Below are positions 25,306 through 37,543 of a DNA stretch of 64,000 nucleotides, one piece after another. How positions within the stretch are numbered: the first letter of the stretch is position 1; every line of letters begins with the position of its first letter. The notes below the pieces were generated by a model that saw nothing but the letters and a program-made list of their open reading frames with translations, searched no databases and had not been told where the DNA came from. Source of the DNA: Cocos nucifera (lineage: Eukaryota > Streptophyta > Magnoliopsida > Arecales > Arecaceae); the NCBI GenBank assembly GCA_006176705.1, contig QRFJ01000057.1, positions 62,001 to 126,000 on the forward strand. Direction: 5' to 3'. Made by a program: the position numbers and the translations under genes.

Positions 25306-27719
25306 TCTAATTTAGACATTTTATTTTTATTCTGAAAAATATCTGCCATGTATTTCCACATTTTGGAGAAAGTTTTCTAAAAAAAAGAAATGTTTTTATT
25401 TTATATTTATTTTTTCGATGGCGAGGAAACGGACGAGGCAGTGGGAGCGAGGGAGAGGTGGCTGGCCACACGGGTCCCGCTTTCGAAGGGGCTTCGTGTC
25501 AGGTGTTTCTCCAGAAGAGTTTAACGACGGGAGCTGAGTAGAAGACGAGAAAAAGAGCTGACGTCAGCAGCATTTTGATGTTTTGCTTTGGGGAGAGACG
25601 AGGTTAGGATAAAGTGAGGCGGAGAGAGAGGAGAACGGTGTGTGGTGTGGAGTGGACAGTGTACCGGCTAACAAGGACTGTAAGCCTTTCGTCACCTAAA
25701 ACCGACGGGAAGAAGACCAGACGGAAATGCCCTCCATCAAAATTTTGTATGAACCCATGACGTTATGATTCAACTTCGCATCTCGCACGTGAGAATATGG
25801 ATGGTTGAGACGTTTTAGACAATCTACGTGAAAATGGATTTAAGATTTTGGCACGAATTGATATGCTAGATATCTTACGATTCACAATCCATATATTGTA
25901 GAAGACATCATAAATAATTTTGTGAATGTAGGTTGGATATTTTATTTTAGAATGGTTGGATGCTATTTTTTTAAATTATAATTAAATTTTTATTTTAAGA
26001 TGTAAAATACTTGATATGTTGTTGTATGTATAGCTAGATGAATTTAAACTAGTAACGTGCAATATAATTAGTAATGATAAATTTAGATTGATATATATTT
26101 TTTATTTTTTATATAAAAGGTAAGATTGGATTCAAAACTTCAATATAATTTTTTGATTAAAAAATAATATAAATTTTTAAAATATGAATAGTTTTTTCAT
26201 ACATTAAAAGATATTAAAAAGTTAAAAAACTAATTAACTCAAAATAAGGAAGAAATATAAATATATTTTATTTTAAAAAATTATGCATAACAATTCTGTG
26301 AGTGGATTGTTCTTAACCTTTTGCATGATCACATGGCACCATAGCGGAAAGGAAATGATGAAGGCCGTTGGCGGTAGCGGTTGGATTTTCCTGATATCTA
26401 TTATTATTTTATTTTCCAGTTGTGCAAAGCGAAGGGAGAGGAGTGTGATATCGTTAAATCATTTGGGGCAGGACCGGAAAGGCGGGGTCACGTGAACATG
26501 TCGATGGCGTTGGTGAGAAGTATTTTCCATTTTCCTAATAAAGAAAGCAAGGTGGCGGTAGGCAAGGAAAGAGGCATGCCTGATGGAAAGAGCCGCGCGG
26601 AGCGCGATGGTGGGGCCAAACTTGTCTGGCGCCAAGGCGGCTCTCTCGTGGCAAACGGCAACCAGCATTCAATTCCAAGATATGATATCAATTATTATGG
26701 GCCCACTCTCAGTCCGATCAGCATGCTGCCACGTCAGCTTCGACCTCAACTTTGCAAACAGGGGGCGCCCTTTTCTTTATTGATATCAGCCTTTTTTTTT
26801 TTTTTTTTTTCCCCTTGTTACAACGCTATTGTTGTTCTAACCTCAGCGTTGCAAAATTTGGTACAAAGTAACTCGCAAGAGATGGGGATCTAAAGGAAGT
26901 TAGAGGTGAAATATCTTTGTCGACGCTGCCTATGCAACCAAAATGATTGTTTGACGGCTGCCGCCTTGTATTTTCTCTTACATACAGAGTTTGGTGGTTG
27001 GGGCATGGTGATCATGATGTTGATGAAAGTCTAACCAAAGAGATTAGAATAATCTAGGGTGTTAGTTGCATCTGTAGATGTATGAGTGCAGTGAAAGCCA
27101 GCAAGCTGATTCAGAAACGTTTAATTTAATTGTTTCTGTCTGGTGCCTCAACCATAGCTGAGATCCAATTTCCTGATGGCCTTATATCATGTCCCAGCCA
27201 TTCTGCTTCTGCTCGGTGGAGTTATCTTAAAACAGGGTCGTTTGAGTTCTTGTGAAGCCCTCTGATGCTATTTTGTGCAAATGTTTGATTATTTAACCCA
27301 TTTTTCAACTATCGTTTATCTATTTAATAAAATAATCATATTTATATCTAAATTTTTTATTTATTTAATAGATAAATTAGATTTAGATTGATGAATTTTT
27401 GATAGATCATCCCAATCCGATTGCCATCCCCATTTGAAAAGAAATTTCATCCGATCTTTCTCGACTCTTGTGCTATTATTTTAAAACATTTTTTTGTTTT
27501 TTAACTTTTACAGTGTATTCTACTTCTTGCTTTTTGTAAATTCTTCCTTCACTCATTACGGAATAAAATTTGGATTGTTTTAATTTCTGCCTCTCTTATC
27601 ATAAAAAAGAAAAAAATAAATATTTATTTTGCAAAGTCCATGCATCTATTTAGTAATTTCTTAAAAATCTATACAAAAGAGAAATTTATGTATTTTTTTG
27701 TGTAGAAGCCAATTGCCTG
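25306..27719. other. Intergenic region upstream of PMT
   Basis: 25400-25720 is GC-richer, promoter-like sequence. 25800-26280 is AT-rich. 26300-26780 is again GC-richer, with a CCACGTCAGC ACGT-core element near 26730, and is followed by a T tract at 26792-26810. The open frames at 26381-26893 (plus) and its antisense resemble no known protein. Confidence 0.5.
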
Positions 27720-28960
27720 CACTACATAGGCTAATTTATACGTAAAGTCGTCCAAAAACTACAATTATTAAATACAAGATTCTGGCAATCACGCTTCACA
27801 TAAAAGATACCTCTCAAAACCTGCTGAAAGATCTCCAAACTGTAGCTGATATGAGTACAAAAGATGATTCCCCAAAATATACGACACCATGAAAGGATTT
27901 GGGGCCGGCTGAAACCAAGATGCAGCCAGTATAGACCATCTTGTATAAGATTACGATCCAAACAACTGAACATTGGAATGAAAATGACGTGGAGGTTGAA
28001 GGTAATCATTAAAACCAAAGTAAGAGGAATAGAAAGTCATCATCAAAATATGCAGCAATTGCGTAGTTAATGATGTATAGAACAAACTTGCCATCCGAAT
28101 AAGAAAATCTGAAAATCTCTGAAACCTTCCGGTACATCCATACATCAGAATTAAATAGATAAACATTGCCAATTCGTTCTTTTTTCCATCATATGGAATA
28201 GCTTCCTTATCTGCAACCTGACCCCATGATCCGTACCTGACAAAAAATGATATAAGACTCGTTATTATTAATTGATTGACCAGAATAAGCAGTATAAGCA
28301 TTTAATATAGCTAACAGTGAAATTGCAACTCTTAGAAAAGTACGGGCAACTAATAAACAATCATCCGTATGAAAAAAATGTGAGAGATTACAGCCCCCCC
28401 CCCCCCAAACTGTTACCCATGGTGAAGTGCGTTTGAATTGCCATGTAAAGAAAATTAATGAGCAAATGTTAAAAAGGTATGGTGAGAGCGAACATCCTCG
28501 TCTAATACCTCTAGTAGCCATAAGAGGAGTGGTTTTAGATCCATTAATAAGAAGAATAAATTACGGATTATAGATGCAGCTTCGAATCAAAGAAATAAAT
28601 TGCTCAAAAAAACTCATTTGATTTAAGATTATCAGGAACCCTATCCATGTCTAATCTCATCATCACGAGATTTTGCGATCGAGTAGTCGTAGTTAAAGAA
28701 TGTATAATTTTCTATTCAAGCAAAAAGTTTTTCATACTGTTTGGATTATAAACAAAGGCTCCCAGCTCCTTAGAGATAAAAAAATTTTTGGTCTCTCAAC
28801 CAATATTTTTATAATAATCTTGTACACCATATTGTAGAGGTTGATAGGGTGATAATCATTTGAAACCTGAGGGTTCTCCTTTTTTTCGAATTAATGCGAT
28901 ATAAATTTTTGTCCAGAAGGCAGATATGATAGCAGAATCAGAGAACCAAAGAGCAGCTTT
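27720..28960 (-). pseudogene. LINE reverse transcriptase remnant
   Basis: Reading the minus strand from about 28930 downward gives successive L1-type RT blocks in shifting frames. These are IALIRKKGEPSGF, a KIIxKILVER-like segment, KELGAFVYNPNS, LDMDR.PDNL, then RGIRRGCSLSPYLFNICS and SHFFHTDDCLLVAR (family GxRQGDPLSPYLF and FADDxL), and SGQSINNNES. The catalytic F/YADD reads HTDD and there are many stops. A 13-bp C run interrupts it. The downstream end, to about 27720, is only weakly recognisable. Confidence 0.75.
28394..28406. repeat. 13-bp poly-C run
   Basis: Uninterrupted cytosines inside the RT remnant. Confidence 0.95.
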
Positions 28961-29276
28961 CACCATGTCAGCTTTGAAATTTATGTATTAGCGGCACAAA
29001 ACATCCTAATTATTGTATTGTCACCCCAATAATTATATTGCACTTATGCGAATAAATGAATCCATGCGTGTCAAGAGTTTTCTGTAAAATTAGCTGGCAT
29101 ATTTCCAGATTTGCAATGGATGATTGCTCTAATCATCACCACACCTAACAAATCATATTCTAAAAATTATCTCTTCCAATTACATGAGAATGGAAGTATT
29201 ATTTTGACTTAGATCCCGTTTTTGATTGGTCATTCTCTAATCCCGACCAAAAACGGATGCAAGCTGTCGTGAGTAT

Positions 29277-29296
29277 GGGGTGGGGGTTGGGGTGGG
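29277..29296 (+). other. G-quadruplex motif
   Basis: Four G tracts of 4, 5, 4 and 3 bases are separated by loops of 1, 2 and 1 nt, fitting the G3+N1-7 rule. An alternating GCGCGTGTG stretch follows directly. Confidence 0.85.
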
Positions 29297-32223
29297 TGCG
29301 CGCGTGTGATCTTATTTGAACTTCTGGTGTCCGCCTTTCCGTATCAATTTTTGTTGGTGCCTTCTAGCACATGGGGTATCGTCCTCTCGCTTTAATCTTT
29401 TTCTATCTTCCAAAACAATTACCCTCGTTAAGAATTCAATTACGAGCCTCACAATTTTCCAATTAGGAGTTAAAGAGTGTGTGAGTAATTTAGCCACCCC
29501 GCTGTGAGTGAACCACATTCTTGGCCTTCGTTTCTAAGATTGAGACCCATTTAGGAGATCAAGTATATTAAGATTAAAATCTAGAAGGGCAGCACCTTTA
29601 GTCAATAGATTGGTCCGATAATATCTCACATGCGTGAGTGTAGAGATTGATCTATCCAAGTCATCAAGCTAATATTTGGCATAATTTGTGAGAAATGCCT
29701 CCTATCATGCACATAAAATCTAAAAAAACTCTAACTTATATAAAATTGAGGCCTTCTCTTCTTTTATAAGGTATCGTAAGATTTTATGTCATAGAACGGT
29801 CGAAGCGGACAATAGCTCACATGAGCGAGTGCAGAAACCGATCCAATCGAATTTTTGATTGCAACAAGATCTATTTATATTATGGGCATGTTTCATTCAC
29901 GATCAAAATAAGAATGGATTGAAATTAATAAGAATTAGAATGGCTGTATCTTTTGATGCGTTTCATTCGTAACTAAAATTAGAATAAAAATTGAATAATA
30001 GAAATTGAGATAGTTTCATTCTGCATGAAAATGAGAATATGACTTTCTCCAACCAAATAATTACTATTTTTTTTTCACATTTTCAAGTATAATTTTCTCC
30101 AACCTAACATGCCCTATAATTATTCAGATCCATATTTTTTTGAAGATGCATTATCGAGGAACCGGACCTAAAATCTCTGATCGCTAAACATGTCAAGATG
30201 GGACCAGTGGAGCAATTTCTGATTCACAGAACAAATATATTTTGATTTCCATCGATAAGCATGAACGCCTCATCCATATGACAAAGCTGCGTCGCAACAG
30301 CCGAGAGCTTATAGATAAATCCGCAACTCCATATGCATGTGATATCCTTGGGGCACATAAAACGCTAAGCACAGCTAGAGAGCTCGTTTGAGGTGTCAGG
30401 TGATAGAATAATTTTTTTAGTAAGAAAGGATAATTTATAAAAACATGCTGCTTTTATTCTTATTTTAACTTTTTTATTTAATTTAAAAAGCATCGAACTC
30501 TTTTATAGCCACGTTAGCCTAGATTTAGAACCTAGGAATCCATATCATAAACCCGACCCTACCCCTCTGTCACGCTATTCAGTCTCAGACAACTGTTATA
30601 TTTGCTCTCAGATCCGTGAAGGCAGCTTGATTTCCGCTATTCGCACCGTTGGTTCATTATTTTCACACACATTTCAAAGTGCACATGTATGGGCACAAAA
30701 CCCCAACCGAATTTTATTCTTAATCCGCCTCTAAGCGGAATAAAATTGAACTCCCCATCCAATGAAAACAAAAAGGTCTCAGTGTTCGAAAATTATATAA
30801 AATAAACTACAACTGACCGAGCAACACGTGCAGCCGGCGAGGTGGGAACGGTGGCCGGAGTACACGCCGACGTCTCCATCAAGATTCCGGCAAAAAGCTT
30901 AAATCATTTTCGTGGCGTTCAATAACTTGCTGAAGATGCTGTATGCTGTACGAGATCGACAACCGATCCCAGCCTCAGCTGACGACAGGAATTTTTTTTT
31001 TTTTTTTTTTGGTAGAACGACGACAGGAATCTTTGTCGCCTGATATGAAGAGAAACCTACCATAAACTCGGAAGCTGGAAAGCTCCTCGCTTCCCTTCGT
31101 TGCGGGTTCATGTCTTCTTCGACGGCGCAGAGAATGAAGAAGAGCTCAAGCTTCCCATCGGTGTCCAGCCACAAAAGAGTGAAGCAGAGAACCAGGCGTT
31201 TAATTCCTTCGAGAGGCCGCATCAAAAGGCAAATTTTGACATCATTTCTTCGGAAGATCGCCCGCGTGACCTGGTCTGTGTCATCGATTGTAGCTGCTTG
31301 CAAGCAAATGAAGGATGGATGCTAGAGCTTTTGTTTAGATCTAATACATCAACTTGATGCATGGATGCACCTAGCTACTTGTAAGTGGGTTTTCTTCCTT
31401 TAAAAAAAAAAAAAAGAAAACGGTCTGGAAATTCTGATGATTTAATTTGATCATTTATTGAAGCAGTTTCACTGTCTCTCGGATCCATGGGATGAAGTCT
31501 TAAATTATCTTGTACGAGTTTGTAAATTGTGATGCCTGGCTAGGAGTACCACATATTTCATTAGAACATAAAATGTACAAAAAGTCGGGACACTGATGTG
31601 GCAGTAACGAACGCTAGCTTATCACGAAAAATCACAGCAGCTCAGCTGGAACTAAACATTTCAAAGGATTTTTTACTTGATTGCATGTCTGCAAGTTCTA
31701 GCAATAGCAACTCATATTATAAAATAGCCTTAACTTCCTAAATGATAAAGGAAACCTCTTGGTCTGAAACATGAAAATTCCGGAATTTCTTTTGCCGACT
31801 ATAAGTAAACACGCCAGTCTAGAACGCAAAGGTTTGGTTCAGGAGGGTAAAATGCAAATTAACAAAACCATGTCATCGTGAGGCCATTGCGGTGAGGGAG
31901 AGCATTCCAGGTGCCATGAAAACGCTCCATTGTCACTGTCAGTGAAGTCACGGGATATTGCACGGCCGCAGGCGACGTGTCCGACTTAGCGCGGTTGAAG
32001 ATTCGTATGTCTCCATAGGCCAGCTGGCTAAAGTTGATGGCCACTATCTCGATTGTAGGAAATTATTGTTTAAATAATTCCATGGTCTGGGATGTTAATC
32101 ATTATTAACAGTATATCAAAAAGCACTCAGATTTTATTTTGAATCCGCCAATTTTATCCTCCTTGGAATGTCATTCGATATATTTTTTTTTAGGTTGGTA
32201 TGAGGTCGGCGGGCCTCCGTATT

Positions 32224-32348
32224 GCGTGCACCAGGTGCAATAGGACCGCATCAAATCTCACGATGCATAAGATGCCACGCTATTCTTTATATTTCATCAA
32301 TTTTATGCTATCCATCATGCATATGCTCCGGCATTTGCACCGGGTGCG
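32224..32348. repeat. Small foldback element (~125 bp)
   Basis: The left end GCGTGCACCAGGTGCAA and the inverted right end ACGCACCCGGTGCAAAT match over about 17 bp, and weaker ATGCAT-containing complementarity continues inward. It has no coding capacity. Confidence 0.5.
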
Positions 32349-33592
32349 TTCTCGATGGGCAGGGCGGAGGATGAAAAGAGAGGTTGAACCATCTGAAATT
32401 TTACTGTAAGCGAGTCAAAAATAGGTACGTACGGGCTCTTTTCTTGGTGCTCATGCCGACGAAGAGGTACCCTCGTCTTTGGCGCACCAGGAACCAGAGG
32501 CAGGGGAAAATGGTAAGGCATGAAGTGGGAGGAGAGGATCCCACGAGAACGTACTTAATCACCTCAAGAGTTTCCATAAACTAATATATTTATCTATTAC
32601 GACCCAGAAGCTCGAGGGATGCAAAAATAAAAGAAATGAAGCTGCTATTTATATATATTGTTCCTTGCATCCTTAGAGCACCGAGGTTCCTTACAGCATA
32701 CAAAATAAATTTTATTATATAATAATTATTAAACATATGCATGCAACTGATCGACTCTCTCTATTAACGTCTCCATTTTTTTTTCATTTGTGTCCTAACT
32801 AATCTTTATATAATAAACTTATCTCCTTTTATGATCCATAACCCTCAACCACCATCATCAATTTATCAATATTTGATATCTAAGCCTCTCTCTCCTATTA
32901 ATGTTTCCAAAGTTTGATATTTAGATATTCTTATGCACTATTACATAGATTTTTATGAATGATCAAATCAAAAAAAAAGAAAAAAAAAAAGAACAACTCC
33001 CCATGCAGTGCACAAGAAAAAAGACGACCAAGTAATGAAGTCTTTAGGGAGCAGACAACCAAGCCTTTTAACTTTGGCATGATCGTGCAAGCTTTGTGTC
33101 ATGCTCAACATATATGTGACTATATATATACATTTGACACATAAGATCTATGGCCGTACATTGATATGTCAACTATCAAGTTGATGTCATGGAAAAAGAT
33201 CAATCATTCTTTCGCACGAAATATACAACTCAAACTCGATACAAAGTTGTCATATGGTCACAATATAGATGTCGTGATTTGTCAACTGTATCCAAGATTC
33301 AAAGTCAGTTTACTTGGTTAGCTTTCATGCAAGCATAAAGAATGTTATAATCGCTAAGCTTACTAAAATAAATATCACTTATTTATACTAATAAGAATAG
33401 ATATAATTTAATCCATAAATACTTCTAATGGCAAAAATAATGTAGAGTATGTTACAATAGTTCATAGATTTCATCATAGTTAAGATCTAGCAGGCAATTG
33501 GATCTATTCCATAATAAAATAGTGATTTACATTGCATGATACCTATTGTAACAAGTGTTTGCACATTCAGAAATTCTTTATGCATAGCTTGC

Positions 33593-34097
33593 GGTGCAAT
33601 AATATTACACCATCTTTTCTTATTAGTCCACATAGCCACCGCTTTTTCTGCAGCATTTAAAATTTTAAATGATGAAAATACCTCTTTTCAAAAATTATGA
33701 TATTTTTTTATAAAAATTATCATATTTCTTCATAAAAATTATAAAACCTCTACAGAAAATATAGTATTTTATACAGAAATATTATAATTTTTGTGAAAGA
33801 ATGTTATAATTTTTAAGAAGAGATATCATAATATGGTATGGAGGAAAAAAGATAATGAATATATGCGGAGAGAGTATTATGACATCTTTTCTTAAAAGTT
33901 ATAATACTCCTTCACAAAAATTATAACATCCTTAAATAAAATACTATATTTTCTACATAGTATTATAATTTTTATGAAAAGATGTTATAATTTTTGTGAA
34001 GAAATATTTTCATCATTCAAAATTTCAAATGTTGTGACCATAAAATACACGTTGAAAAGCAGTGGCCACGTAGACCAATAGAAAGAGGTGGTACACC
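33593..34097. mobile_element. Foldback MITE (~505 bp)
   Basis: Long imperfect inverted arms. The left GGTGCA..ACACCATCTTTTC.TATT and AGTCCACATAGCCACCGCTTTT pair with the right-hand complement GGTGTACCACCTCTTTCTATT and GGTCTACGTGGCCACTGCTTTT. ATGATGAAAATA then lies at the inner edge of both arms. The core is made of further complementary ATTATAATTTTT segments, so nearly the whole element folds on itself. It is non-autonomous; the superfamily is unknown. Confidence 0.75.
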
Positions 34098-35570
34098 AAG
34101 AATTTTTCTTACACATTTTATTATAAGTCCGCTATATATAAAATACTACATAATAATGGATGTTGAAGGTGATTTTTGTATAAAACTACTGTTATATTTC
34201 TTACACTCATTTTCACTCCTCTTTCAAATGCAATAAATTTTTGCTAGCAAAAGCTTTTAAAATTTTAGAGATAATTTTTTAAAAAATAAAAAAAATCTCA
34301 TCAATAAATATGTTGTCCAATCTAGTTTATTTTTCTTTCTGGCTTTCGAGAACCAAAATAGAAAATAGAAACTATACCAAACAGCCCTAAGTCATCCAAT
34401 AGAAATGCAAAATCCACAAAGCACCCTCGTAATCATCTCTTTTCTAATTAATTATATATTTATATATTTAAAGCAATTAACTTCAAGAGGGCTTTTAGCC
34501 GGTGCTAGACTATGACTAAGAGTAATTGCCCTGCCAATAATCCAAGTTTCAATGCACCGACGAGTAAGATTTTTCATTTTTTAAGACATAACTTTACCCT
34601 TGTGGGTGAGGCTTTTAGGGATTAAATAAACTTTTGGTTCAACTAAGGACTAATAATTATTTTTTGCTTTATCATAGATCAGCTTTGACGACTTTATTGG
34701 TAGGAATTATTGCTGTGGGAAGGTTATCTCTATCCCACCCCCACTAGTATTATCAGGGTTTAATCTCCCCAACTAACACTTCTCTAGGAATTTTAATTTC
34801 TATGATTTCCCAATCCCTCTTCCTCCTTTCTTTCTTTTCTTTTTTTTTTTTTTTTCAAATTTTGTAGGTTGTGGGGAGGCTGAGGGGAGGAGGGGTTAAC
34901 TTATAACTCTGTTGTTTACAAATCTATTTTTTGTTATTTATTCAGGTGATTGGCAACAAGTAGGATACATATCTCGATTTTCTCCAGGAGAATTACGCTA
35001 AGGGATGCAGATCCTTAATCAATCTGCTTCTTTTCTATTCCTTTTTAGAATTAATTTTTGATTTTTTTTTTTTTATAAATTTTCTCTTATTTTTAACGCG
35101 TGATCTAATTGAAGTGAATTCTATTCCTGCCCAACCGAAGAGGGGTTGGTTAACTACCCTGGCCAATTAAGTGGCAAGGGACTTCACTGGATTTGCAGTC
35201 CGGAGTTAACAGGAGTTGTAGCCTAGAGGTTCAATGTCAAAGGACTTGATGTGCAAGGGAATATTTTTTTGTTTCCTCTTATTTCTTAATATATGTTTAT
35301 GGTGGTTGTAGCTGGTGGAAAAAGAAAGTAACATAAGAAGAAACATGTATAGCTTTTATATGTGCTGGTCATTGCTTTTCGGAAAGAAAACCACATGGGA
35401 AGATTATAGAAGATGCAAAATAGTAGATTTAGAGTTTAGAATTTACACTTTTAGCCACAAACTTGTAGAATCATTGTTAGTGAATTTAGACAAGTCAGGG
35501 CCTTAAGGGCTTGTGTTCGAGTCTCATTGATTAATGTCTTGATATTTTTTTTATATATTACTCGGTCGTG
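34098..35570. other. Spacer with possible Pol III-like boxes
   Basis: AT-rich, with T tracts near 34840 and 35060. TAGCCTAGAGG (35219-35229) fits an A box and GTTCGAGTCTC (35515-35525) fits a B box. They are about 290 bp apart, too far for a normal tRNA or SINE. No tRNA cloverleaf could be drawn. Confidence 0.4.
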
Positions 35571-35838
35571 ACTTAAGTAATTAGAATCATAAATTTTCTT
35601 AGATTTTTTAGAGGCATCACAATGTCACTCCTCCCCTCCTAAAGAAAGACTAAAGTAATTACTCCTCCCCTCCTAAAGAAAGACTAAAGTAATTGGAATC
35701 ATAAATTTTCTTAGACTTTTTAGAGGCATCACAATGTCACTCCTCCCCTCCTAAACAAAGACTTAAGTAATTGGAATCATAAATTTTCTTAGACTTTTTA
35801 GAGGCATCACAACGTCACTCCTCCCCTCCAAAAGAAAG
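35571..35838. repeat. 78-bp tandem repeat, three copies plus a 34-bp partial
   Basis: Full units start at 35571, 35683 and 35761, with a 34-bp deleted unit at 35649-35682. Each unit runs ACT(T/A)AAGTAATT, ATCATAAATTTTCTTAGA, TAGAGGCATCACAA, CTCCTCCCCTCC. Units 2 and 3 are nearly identical, so amplification was recent. Confidence 0.95.
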
Positions 35839-36297
35839 AAACAAATTTAAATGTACTCCAGTTTTGCCTGCTAATTGACAGCTTTGGCCATGTCATCTTG
35901 AAAACATGCATGAAGTTTTTACACTAGCACAGTAGCAATAGGGAATCGTTGGTCTCTACTCCTTTTGAGATATATTCTGTGATGAATCAGGCTTCTAGCA
36001 ACTGCGGTTGTCTATAGCTACAAACTGTCAAGAAGATGACAGGTTCTCGACGCCAACCTTTTAGGGATGCTCTGGATGCTTTGGGTCTGGCTCGGTATTG
36101 CTGCAGGCGAATGCTCATGACTCATGTTGACCTCATTGAGAAGTTACTGAATTACAATAGTAAGTTCTGCCACTGATCATTTTTATGTGTTATAGCTTTT
36201 CTTTTCATATTTCAAATATGCTATATTGGATTTACCGTTTTATAATTTTTATACATCTCTTGAGAAAACTGACCCTAATTAAGGTGATATCTGGTGG

Positions 36298-36465
36298 TTT
36301 GTGGATTTTCCTACCATCACGATCCTTATGATAGAAATAGTCCAATTTGTATTACATTTGTTACAAAAGTGACATCTGCTCTTGTGGATTTTCCTACCAT
36401 CACGATTCTTATCACAGGTGGGGTCCAATTTTTTGTATTCCATTTGCTACAAAAGTGGGTCCATG
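36298..36465. repeat. 83-bp tandem duplication
   Basis: GTGGATTTTCCTACCATCAC occurs at 36301 and again at 36384. The rest of the unit (CCAATTT..GTATT.CATTTG.TACAAAAGTG) is repeated with a few changes. Confidence 0.9.
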
Positions 36466-37429
36466 AGACAAACATGCAAGTTGAAGTGAATGTACCGCAT
36501 TGGTGATGGTTTACAAATGCTAAAGATGTTGAAGAGACCATGTTGATGCTTGTTTATTAATCTAATTAAGAGATCCTCTGCGTTGGTCAATGTATTGAAG
36601 TCTTTTTGTTATTTATTTATTTTTTTAAATAAATCGTGGTGTTTTGTGAGTGGGGCCTAATAAGTTTTAAAAGCATTAGATTAGAAGAGAGGACTCAAAA
36701 GTAGCTGGATACAACAGTGAGAAACATTGGTTTCACAAGTTGCAAGCAATATATATCATGCCGTTTTAAATATATATAAAACGTAAAATATTGCCTCGAC
36801 ATTGTTAGAAAATAGGAATGTAAAGCATTCTTTTGTGGTGCATATTTGTTGGAGTAATTTGTATGGCTGTTACTTTGAGTATGCTACCTTGTTAAATTGA
36901 ATTGCTTTCCAAAAAATTAATTAGATTTCAAAAATTAGTTACAACGAGTATACTGCCTGTTACAACTGCGATCCCTGCAAACAAACAGTACTTATACTAT
37001 TTTTCAAACAAAATAATAGCATTTCTGTTAATCAATTATCCTTCCATAATATTTAGCATCGTGAAAAATAACAATTTTTATGCAGTATATAGTGATTTAG
37101 TAAATATTTTAACTCTCATCATTATATTGCAATCATAATTATTTTATTATTGTAATACTGAAATTGAAATTATACGTTCTAAGACGGATAATCATCAAGG
37201 TTTCCATGGACATCTATTATGAAATGATGTCATCATAAAACCTACGTTGCCGTGGTGAAATGGAAGGTGGGCTTAGACCTTCCATCCCTGCAACCTAACC
37301 TCCCCGGCAGATTTTTTTTTAAAAAAAAAACACCAAACACGGCAGTAAGAAGCCTCGCGAAGCCCAATATTTTTCTCTCTTTTTTGAACGCGGCGGACCA
37401 CCTGTCTTCCTCTCATTGGCCACGCCAGA

Positions 37430-37543
37430 TTGGTCAGACCATATAAGAGCGGAACCAATGGCCTTCCGGCCACGCAAGAGCCAAAGCGCGCCGTCTCCTA
37501 GCTTTGCTCAGGTTTCTTCATTTAGCCACTACTGAGTACAGAG
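37430..37543 (+). promoter_or_regulatory. tAPX: tAPX core promoter and 5' UTR
   Basis: A TATA-like CATATAAGAG at 37439-37448 lies about 100 bp upstream of the start codon, with GC-rich sequence in between. The position fits a core promoter with a short leader. No transcript evidence is available. Confidence 0.45.

Larger units (their letters stand above)
28961..33592. other. Gene-poor spacer
   Basis: AT-rich, with a G-quadruplex motif (29277-29296), a T run at about 30991-31010, two diverged copies of a TCxGAT/CTCACATGxG segment (about 29610-29660 and 29800-29860) and a small foldback at 32224-32348. GC-richer islands at 30820-31330 and 31860-32050 contain short open frames on both strands without recognisable homology. 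No gene is claimed. Confidence 0.5.

Noticed and set aside
26381..26893. 170-codon plus-strand frame upstream of PMT
   Set aside because: Ends in a T tract coding for a poly-Phe run, lacks known motifs, and the same region is open on the minus strand too.
29312..29518. Short frames on both strands next to the G-quadruplex
   Set aside because: Under 70 codons, no motif, no start context.
31859..32044. 61-codon minus-strand frame in a GC-richer island
   Set aside because: It reads protein-like but matches no family I can name, and no adjoining exon was found.
34500..35530. tRNA gene
   Set aside because: A- and B-box-like strings exist but no acceptor stem or anticodon arm can be formed around them.
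35571..35838. Regular repeats resembling a CRISPR array
   Set aside because: The repeats are contiguous 78-bp units without unique spacers, in plant nuclear DNA.
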